Assembly (NCBI RefSeq): GCF_019090165.1
Contig: NZ_JAHRIB010000065.1
Location: 1 to 64,000 of the forward strand
Direction: 5' to 3'
Length of the DNA stretch: 64,000 nucleotides
Source of the DNA: Streptomyces sp. BV286
Lineage (GTDB): Bacteria > Actinomycetota > Actinomycetes > Streptomycetales > Streptomycetaceae
Of the stretch, positions 1 through 8,930 are shown one piece after another. The notes under the pieces were generated by a model, which worked only from the letters and a program-made list of their open reading frames with translations, ran no database searches and was not told where the DNA came from. Both the position numbers and the translations under genes were made by a program. Position 1 is the first letter of the stretch. Every line of letters starts with the position of its first letter.

Positions 1-1020
1 GCGGCCGCCGCGGGGAGCGCCTCGCCCGGCCGGCGGGACCCGGACGAGGCCGACACCGAGCCCGTGGTGACCGCCGACCCCTACGGCCCGCACCCCTCCG
101 GCGGTCAGGCCGGTTCGGCCGACTCCGCCGGCGAACGGGCCAGGTCGCTCCTCATCCCCGTGAACGACCCCGAGCCCCGCGCTCCCGCGTCGCCCGCCGT
201 CGCACCCGTCCTTCCGGGCCGTCCCGTCGCGGGCCGGCCCCAAGTCCGCGCCCCGGGCCCCGAGTCCGGCCCCGAGGGCGGCCCGCCGTGCCCCTGGTGC
301 GCCACTCCCAACCGCCCCGACCGGCACTTCTGCGGCCGCTGCGCCATGCCGATGGAGGGCGGCCCCGGGACACCGGGCCGGCAGCCGTGGTGGCGCCGGG
401 TGCTGAACCGCGACACGGAGACGCACTGGGCGGGCGACCGGCCCCGCCTGCGCCGCGGCTTCGGACGCGTCATGAACTGGGTCGTGGGCGCCGTCGTACT
501 CGCCCTGATCGTCACCCTCGTCCTCAACATCGGTGCCGGGGTCGACGCGACCCGCGACCACTTCGCCAAGCGCGCCCCGATCGGCCCGACCAGCGTCAAG
601 GCGTCCCGCTCGTACCCCGGCCACAGCCCGCAGCTCGTCTTCGACAAGCTCAGCAACACCTGGTGGGGACCTGGGGTCTCGCAGACCGGGGAGGGCCAGT
701 GGGTGGAGGCCCGGTTCGACCGTCCGACGCGGCTGCTCGACCTGGTCATCACCTCCGGCATGTCGACGAAGGTGGACCAGCTCCAGAAGTCGGCTCTCCC
801 GCAGCGCATCGAGGCGAGGATCACCACCGCCGACGGCAAGAAGACGACCAGGACCATCACCCTCGACCAGAGTGCGGGCGGCCAGCGGCGCAAGTTCCGG
901 GTCGCCGACGTCGTCGCGGTGCGTTTCATCCTGCGCTCGGCCTACGCCGCCGACGCCAAGAAGCAGGTGGCCATCGCCGAGATCGAGTTCTTCGGCCGTT
1001 CCAAGAGCAACACCACCTGA
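1..1020 (+). CDS. Zinc-ribbon membrane protein with C-terminal NADase-type glycan-binding (discoidin-like) domain, 5' partial
   Basis: The reading frame is open to the first base, so the true start lies outside the window. Visible parts in order: a proline-rich linker, a zinc ribbon of two CxxC knuckles (CPWC ... CGRC, coordinates about 292-345), one hydrophobic helix (about 475-540), and an extracellular beta-rich domain from about 595. That domain (SRSYPGHSPQLVFD start, FFGR end) matches the NADase-type glycan-binding/F5-8C-like domain common in Streptomyces zinc-ribbon proteins. I infer a membrane-anchored protein whose C-terminal domain binds carbohydrate outside the cell. No catalytic motif is visible. 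It may be cotranscribed with the FG-GAP genes downstream, but a 190-nt gap with GC-rich repeats separates them. Confidence 0.8.
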   Translation, partial: AAAAGSASPGRRDPDEADTEPVVTADPYGPHPSGGQAGSADSAGERARSLLIPVNDPEPRAPASPAVAPVLPGRPVAGRPQVRAPGPESGPEGGPPCPWCATPNRPDRHFCGRCAMPMEGGPGTPGRQPWWRRVLNRDTETHWAGDRPRLRRGFGRVMNWVVGAVVLALIVTLVLNIGAGVDATRDHFAKRAPIGPTSVKASRSYPGHSPQLVFDKLSNTWWGPGVSQTGEGQWVEARFDRPTRLLDLVITSGMSTKVDQLQKSALPQRIEARITTADGKKTTRTITLDQSAGGQRRKFRVADVVAVRFILRSAYAADAKKQVAIAEIEFFGRSKSNTT

Positions 1021-1209
1021 CGGAACGCCGGGGCGGGCGCCGGTACGACGGCACCGTGCGACCCGGCTCCGGGGCGGGCGCCGATACGGGCGCTTCGCCC
1101 CGGCTCGCCCCGCCCGACCTCGCATTCAGGACCTTCGACCCTGGTGACTTATGACCTCCCGCCCCGCATCATGTGCAGGTTGTTGTCTCACGATGCGGTC
1201 GGGGTTGAC

Positions 1210-2532
1210 GTGACCATGGGGAAGAGCGGGATACGTGTGGCGGGTGCCGTGGCGAGCGGCGCGCTGCTGCTCGCCGGCTGCGGCGGGCCGGGCGGCGGAG
1301 GTGGCGAGGACCACTCCGACGCCGCGCGGCGCGAGCCCGTCACGGTCGCCAAGGCACCCGCCCGGATCCCCGTACCGCTCGGCCGGGGCAGTCGCGTGGA
1401 CAGCGACTTCAACGGCGACGGACACCGCGACCTCGTGCTCAACGATCTCGTGAAGCGTGACAGCCACGGGGACGACGCCGGGATCGGCATCGTGTACGGG
1501 TCCGCCCGTGGACCGGCCCCCGGCGCACGGCAGTTGCTGAGTCCCGACCAGCACGCGGCCGCCACGAAGGGGCAGTTGCCCGCCGTCTTCGACGCCGAGG
1601 CGAACTGCGATCTGGACAAGGACGGCTTCACCGACCTCGTCGTCTCGACCGACCCGCCCTACGACGGGCAGGGGCAGCCGCCCGTGCCGCTGCAGATCCT
1701 CTTCGGTTCGTCCCGGGGGCTGTCCGGGAAAGCGGTGAAGCTGGCGATCCCCGCGCAGGCACGTTTCGGCAACGACTGGCCGGACCAGCCGGTGTGCGGC
1801 GACTTCAACGGCGACAAGGCCGAGGATCTCGTGGTGCACGCCTCCGACGGCCGCCTCAGCTATCTGCGGGGGCCCTTCACCCGCAAGGGCGCCCCGAAGG
1901 CGGCCGGGGCCCCGCTCGCCTCACCGGGGAACGTCCCGACTCCCCCGGCCGTGGACGTCGACGGCGACGGCCGCGACGACCTGCTCGTGCGTACCGCGGA
2001 GGGTTCCGGCACCTCCGACTCCTCGCTCGTGCCGGGCGGACCGGCCGGTCCCACCGGCACCGCGGTCGCCCTCCCGAACGGTGTCGACGTCACCTTCGGG
2101 CGGTTCGGCGGGGGCAAGGGGCTCGACGCGGCGATCGGCACGATGCGCGGCACCGCTCTGCGGTACGACGTGCCCGGCACCCGGCGCGGTGAGCTCCCGG
2201 TCGCCGGCACGGTCCTGGACTCCGGGGACTTCGACGGCGACGGACTGAGCGAACTCGTGTCCAGCGGTTCGCAGTTGAGGATCCTGAAGGGCCGCGCGGG
2301 CGGACTGTCCGCGACCGGGATGGTGACCGTGCAGCCACCGGCCCCGGGAACCACCCGGGTCCTGGCGGTGGCCGACTTCGACGGCGACAAGCGGGCGGAC
2401 CTGGTGGTGCGGACCTACCGCGGGGACACCAAGGACACGATCGCCGTGTACCCGGGCGAGAAGAAGGGCCTGATCGCGCGGAAGCCCGCCCTGACCTTCT
2501 CCACCTCCGGGGTCCTGGGGGCGGAGCGCTGA
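1210..2532 (+). CDS. FG-GAP/VCBS repeat lipoprotein 1
   Basis: A 440-aa exported lipoprotein. The N-terminus has a basic start, a hydrophobic stretch and a lipobox LLAGC at about residue 20, followed by a Gly-rich linker. The body carries seven repeat positions spaced 50-70 residues apart, most with a calcium-loop DxDGDxxxD core (FNGDGHRD, LDKDGFTD, FNGDKAED, VDGDGRDD, a degenerate GGGKGLD, FDGDGLSE, FDGDKRAD). This is the pattern of an integrin-alpha-like seven-bladed beta-propeller. GTG 1210 is chosen because GGGG lies 5 nt upstream; ATG 1216 is possible. The stop overlaps the next ATG (TGATG), so the two lipoproteins are probably translationally coupled. The ligand is unknown; a binding or adhesion role on the outer face of the membrane is inferred. 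Confidence 0.85.
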   Translation: MTMGKSGIRVAGAVASGALLLAGCGGPGGGGGEDHSDAARREPVTVAKAPARIPVPLGRGSRVDSDFNGDGHRDLVLNDLVKRDSHGDDAGIGIVYGSARGPAPGARQLLSPDQHAAATKGQLPAVFDAEANCDLDKDGFTDLVVSTDPPYDGQGQPPVPLQILFGSSRGLSGKAVKLAIPAQARFGNDWPDQPVCGDFNGDKAEDLVVHASDGRLSYLRGPFTRKGAPKAAGAPLASPGNVPTPPAVDVDGDGRDDLLVRTAEGSGTSDSSLVPGGPAGPTGTAVALPNGVDVTFGRFGGGKGLDAAIGTMRGTALRYDVPGTRRGELPVAGTVLDSGDFDGDGLSELVSSGSQLRILKGRAGGLSATGMVTVQPPAPGTTRVLAVADFDGDKRADLVVRTYRGDTKDTIAVYPGEKKGLIARKPALTFSTSGVLGAER

Positions 2533-4031
2533 TGCGGCGCCCTCCGGGCGACCGGGTGCCCCGGTCCGCGACGAGACCCCTGCTGCCGGTAGCCGTGACG
2601 CTCCTCGCGGGCGTCTGCCTGCTCGCGGGATGCGGTGACGGTGGCGGTGGCGGCTCACCCGACCGGGCCGCCGCCCAGAAGAAGCCCACCGCCGGAAAGC
2701 CGTCCGAGAACCCCGACCCGGGCGACTTCAACGGCGACGGCCACGACGACTTCGCGACCGTCGTCACCTCGACCACCAAGGACGGGAGGCGGACCGTCGA
2801 GACCCTGGTCGTGGCCTACGGCTCCCCCGACGGCCTCGCCCCGGCCTCCGCCGGGCGGACCTCACCGGGCGGGGCGGACACGTACTTCACGTCCCTGCTG
2901 CGCACCGACCTCGACGGCGACGGCTTCACCGACCTGGTCGCCGGCCGCGGAGAGGGAGACACCCGGCTGGAGACCTACGCCCTCTTCGGCGGCGCCCGGG
3001 GCCTCGGCCGCGCCGTCGCACTCGACCTGCCCGACGGCTTCCGGCCGCTCGCCGCCGCCGACTTCGACGGCGACGGCTCCGTCGACCTCATCGACGGCGG
3101 ACACGGCGGCAGGGGCACCAACTCCGAGACCGGTCCGGGCTCCGCGGGACTGCTCCTCCACGGCCCCTTCGACCGCGCGGGCACCCCGAAGCGCCAAGCC
3201 GCGATCGACATCAGCCAGGGCGGCTACGCGACCCCCTCCTCGGCCACCACCGGCGACTTCGACGCCGACGGGAAGGCCGAGGTCGTGTTCACGTACGACT
3301 TCGACGCCGAGGAGGACGAGAGCGCGCCCGAGAGCCTGCACACGGTCGGCTACTACGAGGGCGACGAGGACGGACTCGTCCGTGACACCGCGCGCGAGCC
3401 CGCCATCGGCGCGGCCGTGGACACCTTCGACGGCCCGCGCACGCCGGCCGTCGGCGACGCGGACGGCGACGGCATCGACGACCTGCTGCTGCCCACCCGG
3501 CTCGCGGTGGCCCCCGCCGACATGCCGGCCGAGGGCGGCGCGCTCACCATCCTGTACGGCGCCAAGTCGGGACTGGGCAGCGGGCGTACGAAGTCCGTGA
3601 TCGAGGGGAAGGACGGCGCGAAGCGGCGGATCGACTTCGGGACCTCGCCCGCCGTGGGCGACGTCAACGGCGACGGGAAACCGGACGTCGTGGTGAACAC
3701 CCCGAACTTCCGGCGCCACGACGGCAAGGTCACGCTGCTGCCCGGCGGCCCGCGGGGCGTACCGTCCGCGGACGGCGAGCGGACCGTCGACGCCGACACC
3801 GACGGACTGCCGGGCACCCCCAACCCGCACCGGTGGAACGAATTCCACTACCAGCCGCCGCTGCTCGACGTGGACGGCGACGACCACGCCGACGCCGTCG
3901 TGTTCGGGCCGCTCTACGAGAAACGCAAGGGCGCCTTCCTGGTCCTGCGGGGCGCGGACGACGGTTTCGACGCGAAACGGACGCAGCTCCTCACCCCCGA
4001 GGAGCTCGGTGTGCCGCTGCGGCTGAGGTGA
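2532..4031 (+). CDS. FG-GAP/VCBS repeat lipoprotein 2
   Basis: A 499-aa lipoprotein that starts inside the stop of the preceding gene. A basic N-terminus and hydrophobic core end in a lipobox LLAGC near residue 36, followed by a GGGGS-type linker. Seven calcium-loop positions follow (near residues 66, 127, 177, 243, 309, 377 and 447), e.g. FNGDGHDD, LDGDGFTD, FDADGKAE and VDGDDHAD, consistent with a seven-bladed propeller. It is somewhat longer than the other members because of inserts between blades 4 and 5 and before blade 7. It is the second membrane-anchored member of the array; the later members have ordinary signal peptides. Function beyond extracellular calcium-dependent binding is not evident. 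Confidence 0.85.
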   Translation: MRRPPGDRVPRSATRPLLPVAVTLLAGVCLLAGCGDGGGGGSPDRAAAQKKPTAGKPSENPDPGDFNGDGHDDFATVVTSTTKDGRRTVETLVVAYGSPDGLAPASAGRTSPGGADTYFTSLLRTDLDGDGFTDLVAGRGEGDTRLETYALFGGARGLGRAVALDLPDGFRPLAAADFDGDGSVDLIDGGHGGRGTNSETGPGSAGLLLHGPFDRAGTPKRQAAIDISQGGYATPSSATTGDFDADGKAEVVFTYDFDAEEDESAPESLHTVGYYEGDEDGLVRDTAREPAIGAAVDTFDGPRTPAVGDADGDGIDDLLLPTRLAVAPADMPAEGGALTILYGAKSGLGSGRTKSVIEGKDGAKRRIDFGTSPAVGDVNGDGKPDVVVNTPNFRRHDGKVTLLPGGPRGVPSADGERTVDADTDGLPGTPNPHRWNEFHYQPPLLDVDGDDHADAVVFGPLYEKRKGAFLVLRGADDGFDAKRTQLLTPEELGVPLRLR

Positions 4032-4302
4032 TCCGGGGGCGGCCGGCGGCGTTCACCTGACGGCCACCGGCACACAACCCTCCGTACGTTCGACGGATCG
4101 GCTACCGGACCCGGTGGGGCCGGTCTACAGTTCGGCACGGTCTCCCGCCGGTCGTGAGGCCACGGGCCGGCCGTGGCGGGCCGCGCCCACGCGGCGGAGC
4201 CGCACCTGTCACAGCCCCGCACCCCTCAGGGCGCCCTTCACGGGGCAGCCCCAGGCACGTCCCCGTAAGTCGATCTCCTTGTACGAGAGTTGGAGTGGCC
4301 CC

Positions 4303-5718
4303 GTGCGAAGAAAGACCCTCTCCGTCGTTGTGCTGGGCGCGGCCGCCGCGCTCGGCGGCGCCGTCCTGGTGATCCCCTCGGCCACGGCCGCGCCCGTCCA
4401 CCGGTCCGACTTCAACGGCGACGGGTACGCGGACCTCGCGGTCGGCGTGCCGGGCGGGACGGCCGACGGGCGGGCCAAGGCCGGTTACGTGAGCGTGATC
4501 TGGGGCTCGGCGGACGGCCTCGGCGGCCCGGCGGCCAAGGTCAGCCAGGCGAGCTCCGGGATACCCGGCACGGCCGAGGCGGGCGACCAGTTCGGCTTCG
4601 CCGTGCAGCCCGCGGACCTGAACGGCGACGGGTACGGGGACCTCGCCGTCACCGCGCCCGGCGAACAGACCGGCTCGGGCACCGCGCACGAGGGCGCCGC
4701 CTACGTGCTGTGGGGTTCGGCGGACGGCCTCGGCTCCGGATTCACCGCGGCCAAGGGCACCGGCGACGTGCAGCTCGGCCGCCTGCTGTCGGCCGGCGAC
4801 TACGACGGCGACGGGAACGCCGACCTCGCCCTGGCGCAGAACGGCGAGGAGGGCGGCGCGACCGTCCTGCGCCCCGGCCCGCTCTCACCGGGCACCTCCA
4901 CCGGGACCTCCCTCGTCTCCGGGTACGGCTTCGGCAGCGTCCGCGCCCTGACGAGCGGCGACTTCGACGACGACGGCACCGACGACCTCGCGACGGCGTA
5001 CACCGGCATGGAGATCGGCGGCACGCATGTGATGAGCCTGGCCTCCGGCGCCTGGAAGCGCACCTGGGCCACGTCCGACTCCGGTACGGCGCTCGCCGCC
5101 GGGGACTTCGACGGCGACGGCCGCGCCGACCTCGCCATCGGCCGGGTCGAGCCCGGCCCGGAGGCCGACAGCACGTCCTGCGAGGACCGCCTCGGCGGGG
5201 CCGTCGCCACGGTGTACGGCGCCGCCGGGAGCACGCTCGGCGGGAAGGTCACCTGCACCACGCAGTCCTCCCCGGCCGTGGCCGGCACCGCCGAGCCCGA
5301 GGACAACTTCGGTGCGGCACTGGCGGTCGCCGACCTCGACGGCAGCGGCGCCGACCTGCTGATCGCGGGTGCGAGCCACGAGTCGGTGGGCTCCGCGGCG
5401 AACGCGGGCGCGTACTGGGAACTGCGGGCCGGCGACGACGGCGTCCTCACCGGGCCGTTCTTCAGCCAGAACTCCGAGGGGGTCGCGGGTACGGCCGAGG
5501 CCGGGGACCTGTTCGGGTCGGCGGTCTCGGCCGGCCGGTACGACGGCACCGCCCACGCGGGCCACGTGATCGGGGCGCCCGGGGAGAACGCGTCTGCCGG
5601 GGGCGTCTGGTACCGGGCGTCCACGGGTGACAGTCCGCGCGGACCGGCCGTCTCACTGACGCCCGGGAAGCTCGGGATCGGCGGCGCGGTGGCGTACGGC
5701 GGAGTACTGGGCAAGTAG
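4303..5718 (+). CDS. Secreted FG-GAP/VCBS repeat protein 3
   Basis: A 471-aa secreted protein. GTG 4303 is preceded by GGAG (4292-4295), and the product begins with a classical signal peptide (basic start, hydrophobic core, TAAP cleavage region near residue 30). Seven repeats follow: strong calcium loops such as FNGDGYAD, LNGDGYGD, YDGDGNAD and FDGDGRAD, then degenerate loops in blades 6 and 7 (LDGSGADL, YDGTAHAG). Conserved GxxFG elements after AxPGE mark the FG-GAP half of several repeats. There is no lipobox and no C-terminal anchor, so the product should be released or remain wall-associated. A 271-nt gap separates it from lipoprotein 2, so it probably has its own promoter. Confidence 0.85.
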   Translation: MRRKTLSVVVLGAAAALGGAVLVIPSATAAPVHRSDFNGDGYADLAVGVPGGTADGRAKAGYVSVIWGSADGLGGPAAKVSQASSGIPGTAEAGDQFGFAVQPADLNGDGYGDLAVTAPGEQTGSGTAHEGAAYVLWGSADGLGSGFTAAKGTGDVQLGRLLSAGDYDGDGNADLALAQNGEEGGATVLRPGPLSPGTSTGTSLVSGYGFGSVRALTSGDFDDDGTDDLATAYTGMEIGGTHVMSLASGAWKRTWATSDSGTALAAGDFDGDGRADLAIGRVEPGPEADSTSCEDRLGGAVATVYGAAGSTLGGKVTCTTQSSPAVAGTAEPEDNFGAALAVADLDGSGADLLIAGASHESVGSAANAGAYWELRAGDDGVLTGPFFSQNSEGVAGTAEAGDLFGSAVSAGRYDGTAHAGHVIGAPGENASAGGVWYRASTGDSPRGPAVSLTPGKLGIGGAVAYGGVLGK

Positions 5719-5847
5719 CCCCGCACACCGCACCCTTCCCGTCCTCCCCTCCGGCCCCGGGAACCACCGGACAAAAAAATCCATCTCACGTACAACCCTC
5801 GTCACTCCTTGCGGGTCTCCTGATCGCCAACCGCCCGTGAAGCCCGG

Positions 5848-5868
5848 GGAAACTCCGGGCAAATGCGG
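5848..5868 (+). promoter_or_regulatory. Short hairpin in the leader of FG-GAP gene 4
   Basis: GCCCGG and CCGGGC can pair across the 9-nt loop gggaaactc region, in the 215-nt gap between FG-GAP genes 3 and 4. It could be a weak terminator of gene 3 or a leader element of gene 4. No T tract follows. Confidence 0.3.
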
Positions 5869-5933
5869 GCGGTACGCACCCCATTGACTGCGGGCGCCCG
5901 CCGGCGCCCCCGCATGCTGCAGGAGAATCCCGC

Positions 5934-7385
5934 ATGCACAAGCACCTTCGGCTCACCCTCGCGACGGCCACCGCCGCCGCTCTGACGGGCGGCCTCCTCA
6001 CCTTCGCGGCGTCCGCCGCGACGGCCGCCGACTCCGCCGCCGTGGCCGCCGCGGACGCCGACTTCAACGGCGACGGGCTCGCCGACGTCGCCGTCTCCGC
6101 CACCGGCGCGTACGTGGACGGCAAGGCCGCCGCCGGAGCGCTCACGGTCCTGTACGGGGGCGGCGCGCACGCCACCATCACCCAGGACACCGCGGGCGTC
6201 CCCGGCACGGCCGAGAAGGACGACTTCTTCGGCACCGACACGGCGTACGGCGACTTCGACGGCGACGGCTACGACGACGTGGCGGTCGGCGCCCAGGGCG
6301 AGGACGTCGGCAGCGACGTCGACGGCGGCACCGTCGCCGTCCTGTGGGGCTCCGCCGCGGGCCTCCAGGGCGGCACGACGGTCGCGGACCCCCGCCCCAC
6401 CAAGCACGACTGGTTCGGCAGTGTGCTGGAGGCCGCCGACTTCGACGGCGACGGCAAGGACGACCTGGCCCTCGGCACGTACACCTCCGCGACCGTCGAC
6501 ATCCACCGGGGCGGCTTCACCCGCGCCGGCGCGACCGGCGGCCACTACACGGTGTCCGTGGCCGTACAGAGCGGCGACGGCTGGGGCATCCGCTTCCTGC
6601 AGTCCGGGGACGCCAACGGCGACGGCGTCGAGGACCTGATCGTCAACGGCTACGAGACCGACACCGAGGACGGCTACAACGCCAACTTCTGGTACCCCGG
6701 CTCGGCGAACGGCATCCAGTCGCCCGACTACCAGAAGCTGCCCGCGGGCATCATCACGGACGTCGGCGACACCGACAGCGACGGCTACGACGACATCGTG
6801 TTCGGGCTCGCCTGGGACGACGAGATAGCCGGCGCGCGACTGGGCGGCGCGGCACTCATCGGCCACGGTTCCGCCTCCGGCCCGGCCCAGGGCGACGTGC
6901 AGACCATCGACCAGGAAACCTCGGGCGTCCCGGGCAGCGGTGAGGCGGGCGACCAGTTCGGCTCCGAGCTGGACCTCGGCGACGTCAACGGCGACGGCCG
7001 GCTCGACCTCGTCGTCAGCTCGACCGGCGAGGACCTCGCCGGTGTCGTGGACGCCGGCGCGGCGACCGTCCTGTACGGCGCCGCGGACGGCTCCGGCATC
7101 ACGGGCGCGGGCGCGAAGTTCCTCGACCAGGACACCGCGGGTGTCCCGAACTCCAACGAGGCCGAGGACCGCTTCGGGTCCGACGTGCACGTCGACGACC
7201 TGGACGGCGACGGCCGGGGCGACGTGGTCATCGGCGCCTCCGGCGAGAACGGCAACAACGGCGCCGTGTACGCCCTGCGCTCCGGCGCCGACGGCACCCT
7301 GTCCGCCGCCGCCGGCATCTACACCTCCACGGTCGGCATCTCCGCCTCGGGCACCCCGGTGCTCGGCGCCAACTTCGCCGACTGA
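5934..7385 (+). CDS. Secreted FG-GAP/VCBS repeat protein 4
   Basis: A 483-aa secreted propeller protein. The ATG has a good ribosome site (AGGAG at about 5920). The signal peptide covers roughly residues 1-34 and ends in an Ala-rich region. Seven loops are visible near residues 42, 107, 169, 226, 279, 350 and 422 (FNGDGLAD, FDGDGYDD, FDGDGKDD, ANGDGVED, TDSDGYDD, VNGDGRLD, LDGDGRGD), so all seven keep a near-canonical calcium-binding core. It shares the motif QDTAGVPGTAE with neighbours, which suggests descent by tandem duplication. Next to the three genes that follow it closely, it could be first in a cotranscribed set, although a hairpin lies just after its stop. Confidence 0.85.
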   Translation: MHKHLRLTLATATAAALTGGLLTFAASAATAADSAAVAAADADFNGDGLADVAVSATGAYVDGKAAAGALTVLYGGGAHATITQDTAGVPGTAEKDDFFGTDTAYGDFDGDGYDDVAVGAQGEDVGSDVDGGTVAVLWGSAAGLQGGTTVADPRPTKHDWFGSVLEAADFDGDGKDDLALGTYTSATVDIHRGGFTRAGATGGHYTVSVAVQSGDGWGIRFLQSGDANGDGVEDLIVNGYETDTEDGYNANFWYPGSANGIQSPDYQKLPAGIITDVGDTDSDGYDDIVFGLAWDDEIAGARLGGAALIGHGSASGPAQGDVQTIDQETSGVPGSGEAGDQFGSELDLGDVNGDGRLDLVVSSTGEDLAGVVDAGAATVLYGAADGSGITGAGAKFLDQDTAGVPNSNEAEDRFGSDVHVDDLDGDGRGDVVIGASGENGNNGAVYALRSGADGTLSAAAGIYTSTVGISASGTPVLGANFAD

Positions 7386-7416
7386 CCGGCCCGTTCCGCT
7401 CTTCCTTCGACACCGG

Positions 7417-7449
7417 GCCGGGCCCGCACGCCACAGCGGCGGGCCCGGC
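7417..7449 (+). terminator. Hairpin after FG-GAP gene 4
   Basis: Perfect 11-bp arms (GCCGGGCCCGC and its complement) with an 11-nt loop lie between FG-GAP genes 4 and 5. There is no U tract, as is usual in Streptomyces terminators. Because gene 5 starts only 25 nt later, it may attenuate readthrough rather than fully terminate. Confidence 0.55.
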
Positions 7450-7473
7450 TTCCCCCTCTCCCGGAGACCTTCC

Positions 7474-8919
7474 TTGCGCAAGCGCACCCTCCTCATCGCC
7501 ACCGCCCTGACCACCGGCCTGCTCGTCGCCCTGCCGGCCTCCGCCTCCGCGGCCCCCTCCGGGCTGCGCGGCGACTTCAACGGCGACGGCTACGGCGACG
7601 TCGCCTTCGCCGCGCCCTACGCCAAGGTCGGCGACCAGGGCATGGCCGGCTACGTGGCCGTCGTCTACGGCAGCGCCACCGGGCTGGACCCGGCCAACCG
7701 CACGGTGATCGACCAGAGTTCGGCCGGCGTGCCCGGTACCCCGGAGGCCGAGGACACGTTCGGCTCGGCGCTCGCGGTCGCCGACTTCGACGGCGACGGG
7801 TACGCGGACCTCGCGGTCGGCGCGTCCGGCGAGGACGTCGACAGCGACGTCGACGGCGGCACGGTGGCCATCCTGTGGGGCGGGTCGGGCGGCGTCGCGG
7901 GCGGCACGACCGTGAAGGACCCGGCCGTCTCCGCGCACGACGAGTTCGGGCGCGTCCTGACAGCGGGCGACTTCGACGGCGACGGCCGCGCCGACCTGGC
8001 CTCGGGCACCACCGCCTCGCACGCGTACGTCGTCAGGGGCGGCTTCACCCGGTCCGGCACGACGGGCACCGCCCAGCGGATCAACCTGCCCGAGACCTCC
8101 CCGTACGGCGTCGACGCGATCAAGGCCGGGGACACCAACGGCGACAAGAAGGACGACCTCGTCCTGACGTTCCGTACCGAGCTCACCGGGGACGGCCCCA
8201 ACAGCTGGTCCAAGGGAGTCGCCTACCTCGGCACGTCCGGGGGCCTGGAGACCTCCGTGCCCCGCATCCTGAACGGCGGCACGTCCATAGCCATCGGCGA
8301 CATCGACGGCGACGGCTACGGCGAGATCGCCCTCGGCAACGTGTTCACCGAGGAGGACGACCACAGCGGCAGCCTCGGCGGCAAGGTGACCGTCATCCGC
8401 GGCTCGGCGGGCGGCCCGGTCAACGGCGACGCGCCCATGGCCGAACTGACCCAGGACTCCCCCGGCGTACCCGGCGCGGACGAGGCGCACGACGGATTCG
8501 GCAGCGCCCTGTCCATCGGCGACGTGAACGGCGACGGCTACGGCGAACTGGCCGTCGGCGTCATCTTCGAGGACATCGAGTCCATCGAGGACACCGGCTC
8601 CACGGTCCTCCTCCAGGGCTCGGCGGACGGCGTCTCCGAGACCGGCGGCCGCACCCTCTCCCAGGCCTCCTCCGGCGTCCCCGGCAGCGCCGAGGCGATG
8701 GACTACTTCGGCTCCGACGTCCTCCTCGCGGACGTCACGGCCGACGGCAAGGCCGACTACACGGTCTCCGCGGTCTTCGAGGGCGAAGGCGTCGGAGCGG
8801 TCACGGCGATGCTCTCCGACGGCACCGGCATCTCCCCGAACGGCGACCGCGGCTTCGGCCCGGGCGCCTTCGAACTGCCCTACACGTACGGGGCGTTCGG
8901 CGCCTCCCTGACCAACTGA
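7474..8919 (+). CDS. Secreted FG-GAP/VCBS repeat protein 5
   Basis: A 481-aa secreted propeller. A TTG start at 7474 is chosen because GGAG (7462-7465) is correctly spaced and the product then begins with a normal signal peptide (LRKRTLL ... ASASAAP). The seven loop positions are FNGDGYGD, FDGDGYAD, FDGDGRAD, TNGDKKDD, IDGDGYGE, VNGDGYGE and a weak VTADGKAD. It is closest in layout to protein 4: both have an acidic D-S-D-V-D segment in repeat 2. Only 11 nt separate its stop from the next ATG, so genes 5 and 6 are probably one transcript. No enzymatic motif is visible. Confidence 0.85.
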   Translation: MRKRTLLIATALTTGLLVALPASASAAPSGLRGDFNGDGYGDVAFAAPYAKVGDQGMAGYVAVVYGSATGLDPANRTVIDQSSAGVPGTPEAEDTFGSALAVADFDGDGYADLAVGASGEDVDSDVDGGTVAILWGGSGGVAGGTTVKDPAVSAHDEFGRVLTAGDFDGDGRADLASGTTASHAYVVRGGFTRSGTTGTAQRINLPETSPYGVDAIKAGDTNGDKKDDLVLTFRTELTGDGPNSWSKGVAYLGTSGGLETSVPRILNGGTSIAIGDIDGDGYGEIALGNVFTEEDDHSGSLGGKVTVIRGSAGGPVNGDAPMAELTQDSPGVPGADEAHDGFGSALSIGDVNGDGYGELAVGVIFEDIESIEDTGSTVLLQGSADGVSETGGRTLSQASSGVPGSAEAMDYFGSDVLLADVTADGKADYTVSAVFEGEGVGAVTAMLSDGTGISPNGDRGFGPGAFELPYTYGAFGASLTN

Positions 8920-8930
8920 CGGAGCGTCAC

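Noticed and set aside
105..929. Long antisense open frames in most genes, some over 900 codons, such as the minus-strand frame extending upstream of the FAD oxidase and the frame opposite the subtilase
   Set aside because: They are an effect of high GC content: the frames have wrong codon-position bias, Arg/Pro/Ala-rich products and no domains.
1029..1103. Direct repeats of CCGGGGCGGGCGCCG after the first gene
   Set aside because: They are short, GC-only and could be chance or part of a weak hairpin; not listed as a feature.
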